Positions 35,585 through 43,531 of a stretch of 64,000 nucleotides of DNA are shown here, one piece after another (position 1 is the first letter of the stretch; each line of letters opens with the position of its first letter). Below the pieces are notes generated by a model, which did no database searches, was not told the DNA's origin, and was given only the letters and a program-made list of their open reading frames with translations. The DNA is taken from contig CBDFFW010000001.1 in the NCBI GenBank assembly GCA_965246945.1, positions 1,240,001 through 1,304,000 on the forward strand, given 5' to 3'. The stretch comes from CBDFFW01 sp965246945. GTDB lineage: Bacteria > Pseudomonadota > Alphaproteobacteria > UBA11073. A program made the translations under genes and the position numbers.

Positions 35585-36361
35585 ATGAGTTTTACAGCCG
35601 ATTTATTGGCGGGCATAAGCCGCTATTACCTGTGGGGATTGATGGGCTGGCGGGATATTCAGCGCCGCTACCAGCGTTCCTTGCTGGGGCCATTTTGGTT
35701 ATTGCTGAATTCGCTGATCATGGTTGGCATTATGGGCCCACTTTATAGCTTTATTTTAAAGCAACCGATGGCCGATTATATTGCCTATATTTTGGCCAGT
35801 ATGATTTCCTGGCAGATGATTACCGCCGTGTTATCGGATGCGCCGAATGTGTTTTTGAACAGTCAAAGCTTTATTATTGATGTTAATTTGCCGTTTTCTA
35901 CTTATGTCTTTCAAATGCTGTGGCGCAATGCCATTATTTATTTGCATGGCTTGCCAATTATTTTAATTGTTTCTGTGATTTTTGGCAAAGCGAGTGCGGT
36001 TAGTTTGCTGCTTTATCCCATTAATTTTTTCCTGGTGCTCATTAATCTTTACATCGCTGTTTATCTACTGGCCACGCTGGGTGCGCGTTACCGCGATGTG
36101 TATCCGATGGTCACCAATATCTTGCAAATTTTGTTTTTTGTGACACCGATTATTTGGCAGCCCAGCATGCTGGGCCAATATCAGTATCTAAATAATTTTA
36201 ATGGCTTTTATCACGCCTTAGAATTATTGCGCGCACCGTTTTTGGGTTATGTGCCAGCGGCGTTAAGCTATGCCTATCTGGGAATTAGCGCAGTTGCTGG
36301 CTACGCAGCCTGTGCGCTGTTAAGTAAACGCGCCAATCACCGTTTGGCATATTGGGTGTAA
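35585..36361 (+). CDS. Polysaccharide ABC-2 exporter permease
   Basis: A 258-residue membrane protein with six hydrophobic segments in the ABC-2 permease layout (Wzm/KpsM/TagG type). The N-terminal WRDIQRRYQRSLLGPFW amphipathic stretch before the first membrane helix is characteristic of the polysaccharide exporter group. The gene is followed after 3 bases by an ATP-binding subunit, making a complete transporter. No glycosyltransferases are near, so the cargo (O antigen, capsule or teichoic-type polymer) cannot be named. Confidence 0.88.
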   Translation: MSFTADLLAGISRYYLWGLMGWRDIQRRYQRSLLGPFWLLLNSLIMVGIMGPLYSFILKQPMADYIAYILASMISWQMITAVLSDAPNVFLNSQSFIIDVNLPFSTYVFQMLWRNAIIYLHGLPIILIVSVIFGKASAVSLLLYPINFFLVLINLYIAVYLLATLGARYRDVYPMVTNILQILFFVTPIIWQPSMLGQYQYLNNFNGFYHALELLRAPFLGYVPAALSYAYLGISAVAGYAACALLSKRANHRLAYWV

Positions 36362-36364
36362 ATC

Positions 36365-37096
36365 ATGGCAAAAGTTATTCTTGAAAATGTGAGCGTGCGA
36401 TTCCCGCTTTATGATCTCAGCCGCAAAGGGTTGATGGTAACCATCATTAAAAAATATATGGTCGGCGGTAAAATTCAAAAAACCGATGATTCCAAAATTC
36501 CGGTGGTCACCGCCTTGGATAATATTAATTTATCGCTGCAAGACGGTGATAAACTGGCCATTCGCGGGCATAATGGGTCTGGCAAAACGACTTTATTACG
36601 CACTGTATTGGGCAGTTTTAAGCCAATCAATGGCACTGTGCTAACAGAAGGTTCAATTGTCTCTATGGTGGGGATCAATCTGGGTTTTGATGCGGATGCT
36701 ACGGGTTACCAGAATATTTTCATCCGCGGCGCCATTATGGGTTTTACCAAAAAACAGATCATGCCCTATGTGGATGAAATCACCGCATTTTGCGAATTGG
36801 ACGATTTTTTGCATTTGCCAGTCCGCACTTATTCATCCGGGATGACCATGCGCCTGGCTTTTGCCATTGCCACAACTTTACCGGCCGATATTGTGCTATT
36901 GGATGAATGGTTAAGTGTGGGTGATACAGCGTTTAGCGAAAAGGCCGAGGCCCGTTTGCAGGCATTTTTAAAGCGTGCCAAAATATTGATTTTAGCCACC
37001 CATAACGATGAATTGGCCGAACATATCTGCAACCGTTTTGCCACCATGGAAGCCGGAAAAATAACTGAATTACCGGGCATTGCGCAGGCTGCCTAA
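36365..37096 (+). CDS. Polysaccharide ABC exporter ATP-binding protein
   Basis: A 243-residue ABC ATPase with Walker A GHNGSGKTTLL near residue 68, signature TYSSGMTMRLAFA and Walker B DIVLLDEWLSVGD, followed by the H-loop (ATHND). The sequence resembles Wzt/KpsT-type ATPases that power export of lipid-linked polysaccharide with the upstream permease. It lacks the C-terminal carbohydrate-binding domain of some Wzt proteins, suggesting recognition is not by that route. Separated by 3 bases from the permease gene. Confidence 0.92.
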   Translation: MAKVILENVSVRFPLYDLSRKGLMVTIIKKYMVGGKIQKTDDSKIPVVTALDNINLSLQDGDKLAIRGHNGSGKTTLLRTVLGSFKPINGTVLTEGSIVSMVGINLGFDADATGYQNIFIRGAIMGFTKKQIMPYVDEITAFCELDDFLHLPVRTYSSGMTMRLAFAIATTLPADIVLLDEWLSVGDTAFSEKAEARLQAFLKRAKILILATHNDELAEHICNRFATMEAGKITELPGIAQAA

Positions 37097-37167
37097 GCAT
37101 AATAATAAAACGCGTGACAGTTGTGATTCGGGGTGGTTAAGGTAAATTCTTTCCAGCGGAGAGCGTC

Positions 37168-37995
37168 ATGCAAAAGCGCAAAAAGATTTACGAAGGCAAA
37201 ACCAAGATCCTCTTTGAAGGACCGGAAGCCGGCACGCTGATTCAATATTTTAAAGATGATATTAATATCGTTGCTGGCGATGAAAAAACTGAAATCAGCG
37301 GTAAAGGAATTTTGAACAATGCTGTTTCCTCTTACCTGCTCACCAAATTAAACGAATTGGGTTTACCCACGCATTTTACGCGCAAAATGAATATGCGGGA
37401 ACAGTTGGTAAAAAGCGTTGAAATCATCCCGATTAAAGTGGTGGTACGCAATATCGCCGCTGGTAGTTTTTCTAAACGGTATGGTATTGAGGAAGGCACC
37501 ACCCTGCCCCGTGCATTGATTGAATGTTTTTATAAGAAAGATGAATTGGGCGACCCCTTAATTTCGGAAGATTATATCACCGCTTTTGGTCTGGCCAATC
37601 TGCCGGAATTAGACGAAATGCTGTCAATGGCTTTGCGCGTGAATGATTACCTTAGCGGCTTATTTCTGGGCATTGGTTTCAAATTGGTGGATTTCAAATT
37701 GGAATTTGGTCGCTGGTTTTTTAACGATAATGAATTGCGAATTGTGCTGGCAGATGAAATTTCGCCCGATACCTGCCGCCTGATTGATATTAAAACCAAT
37801 AAAAAATTTGGCTCCGGCGCGGCTGATGATGAAGTCGCTGATCCCATTGCCCGCTTTCGCGATATCGCCGCGCGTTTGGGCGTATTTCCAGATACTGCCG
37901 GCAATACCGATAATAGTTGTGATTTGCTTTCAATGGCAGATGCGGCCGAGCGCGCTAGCAAAAATGCCCAATCCAAAGAAGTAGAAAGTGCCTAA
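37168..37995 (+). CDS. purC: SAICAR synthase, short bacterial type
   Basis: A 275-residue phosphoribosylaminoimidazole-succinocarboxamide synthase, step 8 of purine synthesis (CAIR plus aspartate to SAICAR). The N-terminal KKIYEGKTKIL, KMNMREQLV, VVRNIAAGSFSKRYG, FYKKDELGDPLI and the DFKLEFGRW region are standard. It is slightly longer than common bacterial PurC (about 240) because of a hydrophilic C-terminal extension after about residue 240. A good GGAGAG site precedes the ATG. A second, distinct purC follows after 3 bases. Confidence 0.95.
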   Translation: MQKRKKIYEGKTKILFEGPEAGTLIQYFKDDINIVAGDEKTEISGKGILNNAVSSYLLTKLNELGLPTHFTRKMNMREQLVKSVEIIPIKVVVRNIAAGSFSKRYGIEEGTTLPRALIECFYKKDELGDPLISEDYITAFGLANLPELDEMLSMALRVNDYLSGLFLGIGFKLVDFKLEFGRWFFNDNELRIVLADEISPDTCRLIDIKTNKKFGSGAADDEVADPIARFRDIAARLGVFPDTAGNTDNSCDLLSMADAAERASKNAQSKEVESA

Positions 37996-37998
37996 CGC

Positions 37999-39012
37999 AT
38001 GCAATATGCCGATGCAATTCAGCAAATACCGCACGCTTTAGGCGAAACAAATTTAGCTGGTTTTCCGCACCGGCATGTCGGCAAGGTGCGTGATAGTTAT
38101 TACGGCAACGGCCCGCGCGTTATCCTGACTACCGACCGAATTAGTGCGTTTGATTTTCATGTCGGCTTGATCCCGTTTAAAGGCCAAGTGCTTAACCAAA
38201 TGGCAAAATTCTGGTTTGATAATACCCGTGATATTATTCAAAATCATGTGATCGCCACGCCTGATCCGAATGTGATGATTGCCAAGGAATGCCAGCCGTT
38301 ACCCATGGAAATAGTGGTGCGTGGTTATATTACCGGCGTTACTTCAACTTCCATGTGGCACCAATATGCGAAGGGTAATCGGGAATTTTGCGGCCATCAG
38401 CTGGCCGATGGCTTGCGCAAAAATGATAAATTACCAACGCCACTGATTACCCCATCAACCAAAGAATCTGAAAAGAATAAGCATGACCGGTCAGTTTCGC
38501 CGCAGGAATTGCTGAGCTTTTCAGGTGTTGATCCGGCGCTTTACAATACCATTGAACAGATTGCGCTGGCCTTGTTTGCGCGCGGCACAACAATTGCGGC
38601 TGAAGCTGGTTTCATTTTGGTGGATACCAAATATGAATTTGGTTTGGATGAAAACGGTCAATTAACTTTAATCGATGAAATTCACACGCCCGATTCCTCC
38701 CGTTACTGGAAACAAGAAAATTATGCTGGGCGGCAGGCAGCTGGCACCGAGCAAGATTATTATGATAAAGAATTTATCCGTTTATCATTAGCAGCACAGG
38801 GTTTAGATAAATTTGGCGTAGAAGAAAAGTTAAAGGATTTACCGGATACGTTGTTTGCCGATGCTGCCTTGCGCTATGTTGAGGTTTACGAAGCCATCAC
38901 CAAACAGCAATTTAAATATACGATAAGTGATTCCATGCCCCGTATTAAAAACGCTATCGCCAACTACCTTAACGTTTATAACCCAAAAATTGCCGAAAGA
39001 AATATTGCATGA
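37999..39012 (+). CDS. SAICAR synthase, long type
   Basis: A 337-residue enzyme of the same family as the preceding gene but of the longer subgroup resembling yeast ADE1-type proteins: the HVGKVRDSYYG start, TTDRISAFDF, EIVVRGYITG, the conserved TPSTKESEKNKHDR and VDTKYEFGLD...IDEIHTPDSSR. The two proteins share only family-level similarity, so this is not a recent duplication. Both would catalyse the same step, unless one has changed substrate. It overlaps purS by the ATGA type stop-start. Tandem occurrence of both types is unusual in my experience. Confidence 0.93.
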   Translation: MQYADAIQQIPHALGETNLAGFPHRHVGKVRDSYYGNGPRVILTTDRISAFDFHVGLIPFKGQVLNQMAKFWFDNTRDIIQNHVIATPDPNVMIAKECQPLPMEIVVRGYITGVTSTSMWHQYAKGNREFCGHQLADGLRKNDKLPTPLITPSTKESEKNKHDRSVSPQELLSFSGVDPALYNTIEQIALALFARGTTIAAEAGFILVDTKYEFGLDENGQLTLIDEIHTPDSSRYWKQENYAGRQAAGTEQDYYDKEFIRLSLAAQGLDKFGVEEKLKDLPDTLFADAALRYVEVYEAITKQQFKYTISDSMPRIKNAIANYLNVYNPKIAERNIA

Positions 39013-39254
39013 CCAAGCTTCGTGTTTACATCACCCTGCGCAATGGTTTGCTAGACCCGCAAGGGCAAGCAGTGGCGCAAGCATTGCAGGGCCAAGGTTT
39101 TAAAGAAGTGATGAACGCCCGCCAGGGGAAAGTTATCGATTTGGAACTGGCAGATGGCTTATCACCCGATGCCGCCAAAACGGCCGCCGAAAAAATGTGC
39201 CAGCAATTACTGGCCAATCCAGTGATGGAAGATTATCGCGTTGAGATTTTATAA
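39009..39254 (+). CDS. purS: Phosphoribosylformylglycinamidine synthase subunit PurS
   Basis: An 81-residue small subunit of the PurSQL formylglycinamidine ribonucleotide synthase (step 4 of purine synthesis). The N-terminal KLRVYITLRNGLLDPQGQAV and the KVIDLEL segment are classic PurS. It starts within the stop of the long purC (ATGA overlap), so is co-translated. purQ and purL, normally next, are not downstream; a palindromic repeat and a DUF1467 gene follow instead. Confidence 0.94.
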   Translation: MTKLRVYITLRNGLLDPQGQAVAQALQGQGFKEVMNARQGKVIDLELADGLSPDAAKTAAEKMCQQLLANPVMEDYRVEIL

Positions 39255-39270
39255 ACTATTTGTATCTTTA

Positions 39271-39379
39271 TTTGTCATCCCGGCCTTGTGCCGGGATCTG
39301 AAATTATAACAAGATTAAATCATCCTGATAAAGTGTTTGGTGCCAAGTCTGAATCCCGACACAAGGCTGGGATGACAAA
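39271..39379. repeat. Palindromic repeat family B, copy 2
   Basis: About 109 bases starting TTTGTCATCCCGGCCTTGTG and ending with a partial complement (CACAAGGCTGGGATGACAAA). It follows purS and may act as its terminator. Shares the GTCATCC core with the copy at 29173. Confidence 0.88.
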
Positions 39380-39406
39380 AAATAGTGAGAAAGGTAACAT
39401 CATAAA

Positions 39407-39655
39407 ATGAACATCGTTACCGGTATCGTTCTATATTTCATGATTTGGTGGCTGACCATTTTCATGCTGTTGAATATTGGCCATCATACTGCTGAAAATC
39501 CTGAAAAGGGTCATGCCGCCAGTGCGCCCACAACAACCCATTTACTGTGCACTATAATCATAAACAGTATTTTGGCCGCGGTCATTTGGCTGGTTATTTA
39601 TGCACTGATTAAAAGCGATATCATTTCATTTGTTCGCTTAACCGCGAGCGAATAG
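39407..39655 (+). CDS. DUF1467 small membrane protein
   Basis: An 82-residue protein with two membrane segments (about residues 3-23 and 48-70) separated by a hydrophilic loop. The pattern, a short IVLYFMIWWLTIFMLLNIG helix and a second helix ending AAVIWLVIYALI, matches the alphaproteobacterial DUF1467 family. Function unknown. Its stop is directly followed by the stop of convergent flhB, with no spacer. Confidence 0.82.
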   Translation: MNIVTGIVLYFMIWWLTIFMLLNIGHHTAENPEKGHAASAPTTTHLLCTIIINSILAAVIWLVIYALIKSDIISFVRLTASE

Positions 39656-40780
39656 TTAGGAAGAAACACTGTCCCCACCTTCACGGCGGGTCGATACGGG
39701 TGCAACCGTAATCGGCTTTACTTTTTTACCGCGCAGTTTGAAGACGTAACTAATCACTTCGGCTACCGCTTTATAATGTTCCGCCGGAATTTCATTATCT
39801 ACTTCGGCCGACGCATATAAAGCGCGGGCGAGCGGCGGATTTTCGATCAATGGCACATTATTTTCAGTCGCCAAATCCCGAATACGCTTGGCCATTAAAT
39901 CGGCACCCTTGGCGCGAACAATCGGGGCTTGCATCATTTCAGGCTTATATTCCAAGGCAATCGCAAAATGGGTTGGGTTGGTGATCACGACATCAGATTT
40001 TGGAACCATGGCCATCATGCGCTGGCGAGCTTTTTGCTGACGCATAGCTCGCAATTTCCCTTTAATTTTGGGATCCCCTTCCGCGTTTTTATATTCGTCC
40101 TTCACCTCCTGTTTGGTCATTTTCAGGCGTTTCATATAAACATAGCGCTGGTAAACATAATCGGCGATCGCAATGCCGGCGACCGCAACTGTCACCGCCA
40201 TTACCATTTTAGTGGCCAAAGTATTGGTTTCTACCAGCAGGCTTGGCAAACTTAAGCCCGCAAAATGTGAATTATTTTCAACAACCGGCCGAATGTAATG
40301 CACGGTGATAATGCCGAGAATAATTAATTTGACGACGCTTTTGAGCAATTCGACCAAAGCATTGGCTGAGAATAATTTTTTGAAACCCGCCACGGGATTG
40401 ACGCGATTAAAATCAAATTTGAACACTTCCGGCGAAAAATAAAAACCGGTTTGCAGCCAGTTTGAGGCCAAGCCCAAACCCATTAAAATGCCAACCGGCA
40501 CCGCCACATAAATGGCCACACTACCCAGAGTTTTAAGCAGCACAAAACCAAGATTGGTGCCATCGGCAGCAATACTATCTGGAGAGGCCAAATACATGCG
40601 CAGCAGCGGAATAACATGCTGGCAAACCAATGGCAGGCCCATCATCACCACAAATAAGGTGCCCGCTAGACTAAAGGCATTTTTTAGTTCGGGGCTTTTA
40701 AGAACATTCCCTTTCGATCGCGCTTCATCCAGCCGCTTACCGGAGGGGTCTTCCGTTTTTTCATCATCATCTTCAGCCAT
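39656..40780 (-). CDS. flhB: Flagellar export switch protein FlhB
   Basis: A 374-residue flagellar type III export component. Four membrane helices (about 33-215) precede the cytoplasmic domain with the autocleavage motif NPTH at residues 268-271, which switches specificity from rod/hook to filament substrates. The N-terminal cytoplasmic head and the long charged linker helix are normal. fliR lies immediately upstream with an 11-base gap, so the unit reads fliR-flhB. No flhA or other flagellar gene is adjacent. Confidence 0.96.
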   Translation of the reverse strand: MAEDDDEKTEDPSGKRLDEARSKGNVLKSPELKNAFSLAGTLFVVMMGLPLVCQHVIPLLRMYLASPDSIAADGTNLGFVLLKTLGSVAIYVAVPVGILMGLGLASNWLQTGFYFSPEVFKFDFNRVNPVAGFKKLFSANALVELLKSVVKLIILGIITVHYIRPVVENNSHFAGLSLPSLLVETNTLATKMVMAVTVAVAGIAIADYVYQRYVYMKRLKMTKQEVKDEYKNAEGDPKIKGKLRAMRQQKARQRMMAMVPKSDVVITNPTHFAIALEYKPEMMQAPIVRAKGADLMAKRIRDLATENNVPLIENPPLARALYASAEVDNEIPAEHYKAVAEVISYVFKLRGKKVKPITVAPVSTRREGGDSVSS

Positions 40781-40791
40781 GTCGCCTCCGG

Positions 40792-41568
40792 TTAATGACC
40801 TGGCAACAAGCCGTTAAGCGTATGATCCACCTGCTCTAGCCAGATAAACATCAGTGTGCTGATTAAACCGGCAAATAGAAAACAGCCAACCAACAATTGT
40901 AGCGGTAGCGCGACTAAAAATACTTGAATTTGTGGCATTAATTTAGCCATCAAGCCCAAACCTAAATTGAGCAGTAAACCAAACACCATCAATGGCGCGG
41001 CCAGTTTCAAACTGAGTTCAAACATCATGCTGATCATTTGCAGCAGTACATTAATCAGATCACCAATCGGGACGGCTTGCAGTGGCGCAAACCGTTCGTA
41101 GCTGCCAACCACGCCGGCAATGATCAGGTGATCTAAGTTCGTCACAAACAAAATAACCACGCCGCCCATCACCAAAATATTGCTGACGATTGACGCATTG
41201 GAATTCATCTGCGGGTTAAACGCGGTGACGGATGATAGCCCCGTTTGGCTGGCGATATGGCTGCCCGCCAAATCCAGCACGCTGATTAAAATACGTACCA
41301 ATAATGAAATGAATAAACCGATTAAAACTTCTTGTGCGATTAACAAGGCCAGCACGCCCAGATCATGCGGCATTTCTGGCAAAAAGCCGGTGAGGGCTGG
41401 CAGCAACGCCAGGCATAAGCCCATCGATAATAATAGCCGAACATTGGCTGGCACATTTAAATCACCAAAACCTGGCATCATGGCAAGCACTGTCCCCAAC
41501 CGGCACCACACAAGGAGCAGCTGGTAAACACCAGTGGTTAAAAACGCATCAAGCGCCGCGCCGCTCAT
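40792..41568 (-). CDS. fliR: Flagellar export protein FliR
   Basis: A 258-residue polytopic membrane protein of the flagellar export gate with about six hydrophobic segments. Family landmarks include an N-terminal PGFGDLNVPANVRLLLS, GLFISLLVRI, and ASQTGLSSVTAFNPQMN. FliR forms the export gate together with FliP and FliQ. It is followed by flhB. A family A repeat lies upstream of its start. Confidence 0.94.
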   Translation of the reverse strand: MSGAALDAFLTTGVYQLLLVWCRLGTVLAMMPGFGDLNVPANVRLLLSMGLCLALLPALTGFLPEMPHDLGVLALLIAQEVLIGLFISLLVRILISVLDLAGSHIASQTGLSSVTAFNPQMNSNASIVSNILVMGGVVILFVTNLDHLIIAGVVGSYERFAPLQAVPIGDLINVLLQMISMMFELSLKLAAPLMVFGLLLNLGLGLMAKLMPQIQVFLVALPLQLLVGCFLFAGLISTLMFIWLEQVDHTLNGLLPGH

Positions 41569-41604
41569 TTTATAACTTTATACTGATTTTCTACATATCT
41601 CAAT

Positions 41605-41703
41605 CCTCATCCTGAGTAGCCACGTAGTGGCGTATCGAAGGATGCTTACTAGCGGATAGATTATCCTTCGATACGCTCGCAATGCGAGCTACTCAGGATG
41701 AGG
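41605..41703. repeat. Palindromic repeat family A, copy 4
   Basis: About 99 bases with CCTCATCCTGAGTAGC and its complement at the ends, plus small inner hairpins (CCACGTAGTGG, GCTCGCAATGCGAGC). Sits between fliR and miaA, both read leftward. Confidence 0.93.
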
Positions 41704-41718
41704 ATAACGATAATAATC

Positions 41719-42573
41719 TTATCCAATTAAATTTTGCCCGCGCAGCCAGGTGGTTTGCCGTTTGGCATATTGCCGCGTTTGCAAAATGGTACGCTCGCGC
41801 GCTGCTTCAAAGGACATTTCATTAGCCAGATATGCTTTTAATTCGCGGTAGCCATGGGTTTTATAGGCACTGCTGTTGGCGGGAATCTCAGCCTGCGCAA
41901 CCTCGTTCAATACACCCGCTGCCATCATTAAATCAAAACGGGTTTCGATTTGCTGCCATAATTGTTTGCGCGGGGGGTTAAGCACCTGCCATTGATAATC
42001 CGCTGTTAAACGTGGCTGCGTTGGCTGGTTTTGCCAAACCGATAATGGCGTGCCGGTACCGTGATACACTTCCACACCGCGTAAAATCCGCTGGGTATCG
42101 GTTGGCTTTAATTTTGTGGCCAAAACCGGATCCCGTTTTTGTAATTCCTGATAAATAATCGGCAATCCCCCTTCGGTTAATCGGTGCTGCAATTGCTGGC
42201 GAATGGCGGGATCAATCGCCGGAATAGCCGCCATGCCCTGGGTTAAGGTTTTTAAATAAAAGCCGGTGCCGCCGCATAAAATCGGCAACGCAGCGGCCGC
42301 CCAGGCGGCTTCAATAATGGGTATCACTTTATCCACCCAATCTGCCGCCGTTAAATTTTCTGTTGGATCGGCAAAACCATAAAGGTGATGCGGCACTTGT
42401 ACCTGCTCTATCACATTGGGTTGAGCGCTTAAAATAGGGAGCGGGGCATAGCATTGCATGACATCCGCGTTGATAATCCAGCCTTGCTGCTGCTGGGCAA
42501 TATCCAAGGCCTGCGCGGATTTACCGCTGGCCGTGGGGCCAACGATCATTAAAACGGGATTGGCGCTTGCCAT
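41719..42573 (-). CDS. miaA: tRNA dimethylallyltransferase
   Basis: A 284-residue enzyme that transfers a dimethylallyl group to A37 of tRNAs reading UNN codons. The P loop GPTASGKS lies at residues 12-19, followed by the CGGTGFYLKTL and DTQRILRGVEVY motifs, and the C-terminal ILQTRQYAKRQTTWLR segment that contacts tRNA. Length is slightly short for MiaA (about 300) but complete. It is a single-gene unit with the family A repeat right downstream. Confidence 0.95.
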   Translation of the reverse strand: MASANPVLMIVGPTASGKSAQALDIAQQQQGWIINADVMQCYAPLPILSAQPNVIEQVQVPHHLYGFADPTENLTAADWVDKVIPIIEAAWAAAALPILCGGTGFYLKTLTQGMAAIPAIDPAIRQQLQHRLTEGGLPIIYQELQKRDPVLATKLKPTDTQRILRGVEVYHGTGTPLSVWQNQPTQPRLTADYQWQVLNPPRKQLWQQIETRFDLMMAAGVLNEVAQAEIPANSSAYKTHGYRELKAYLANEMSFEAARERTILQTRQYAKRQTTWLRGQNLIG

Positions 42574-42662
42574 GGGCCAGCATTAATACAACCGCAAAGT
42601 TTTGTCGAAAACCATTATCGTAGACTTGCTGAAAGCACGTAATTAACGTACCCCTAAAAGTA

Positions 42663-43313
42663 ATGTTAAACATCCTTAGCCGCATGCCAGAACTGTTGGC
42701 GCAATTTGCCGGCGATCATAGCGGATTACTTTATATTCTGGTTTTCCTCATCATCTTTGCCGAAACGGGTTTGGTGTTTATGCCGTTTCTGCCAGGTGAC
42801 TCCATGCTATTTGCCTTGGGTGCGCTGGCTACCCGCGCTGAATTGGGTTTGAATGTACCGATTATTTATTTGGTCATTATTGTTGGAGCATTGCTGGGCG
42901 ATATTTTAAATTATACAATTGCGCGCCGCTGGGGCCGCAGGTTATTTGCCGATCATAAAAAGCTGCTTTCCACCAAGCATCTTTATGAAAGCGAAACATT
43001 TTTTGCCAAATATGGGTTGGCGGCGATTGTGCTGGCGCGCTTTATGCCAATCATCCGCACGTTTATGCCATTTGTGGCGGGGTTAAGTGTTGTCCCTTAT
43101 CCGCGCTTTATTGTTTATAGTTTATTAGGGGCAGTTTGCTGGAGTGGTGTGTGTGTTACGGCCGGTTTATTTTTCGGCAATATGCCGTTTGTAAAAGCCC
43201 ATTTTGAATTGGTTATTTTAGCATTGATTGGGATTTCGATGCTGCCAGTGTTGATTAAGATCGCTTTAACCTGGCATAAAAGCCGCAAACACAAGCAAGA
43301 TACTCCAGTATAA
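42663..43313 (+). CDS. DedA/SNARE-associated membrane protein
   Basis: A 216-residue inner-membrane protein of the DedA family (VTT fold). Features are the FAETGLVFMPFLPGDS loop, a GDILNYTIARRWGR segment with acid and arginines, and the FMPFVAGLSVVPYPRF turn. DedA proteins recycle undecaprenyl phosphate or flip phospholipids, and some affect envelope stress and drug resistance. The C-terminus is lysine-rich. It diverges from miaA; a degenerate family A repeat follows about 40 bases after the stop. Confidence 0.9.
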   Translation: MLNILSRMPELLAQFAGDHSGLLYILVFLIIFAETGLVFMPFLPGDSMLFALGALATRAELGLNVPIIYLVIIVGALLGDILNYTIARRWGRRLFADHKKLLSTKHLYESETFFAKYGLAAIVLARFMPIIRTFMPFVAGLSVVPYPRFIVYSLLGAVCWSGVCVTAGLFFGNMPFVKAHFELVILALIGISMLPVLIKIALTWHKSRKHKQDTPV

Positions 43314-43356
43314 CAAATTATTAAGTGCATATTTGAAACATGTAACTTGATACTCA

Positions 43357-43464
43357 CCTCATCCTGAGTAGAGCACAAAGTGTGCGTATCGAAGGATGCT
43401 CAACCTGGATACAATACTGGAATACTCTTCGATATAAACGCTGCGCGTTTTACTTAAGATGAGG
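43357..43464. repeat. Palindromic repeat family A, copy 5, degenerate
   Basis: A 108-base element beginning CCTCATCCTGAGTAGAGC with a right arm that has drifted (ACTTAAGATGAGG). It is the most decayed family A copy seen here. Located between the DedA gene and the convergent dnaA. Confidence 0.82.
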
Positions 43465-43531
43465 CTAGAGATATTTAGGTTGGATGTTTCGCATATTTTG
43501 CCTACGCACTGAGTTATAGCGCTACTTAGAA

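Noticed and set aside
36365..37096. Lipopolysaccharide export LptB
   Set aside because: The companion permease is an ABC-2 type of the polysaccharide exporter group, not LptF/G, and the coupling is with that permease.
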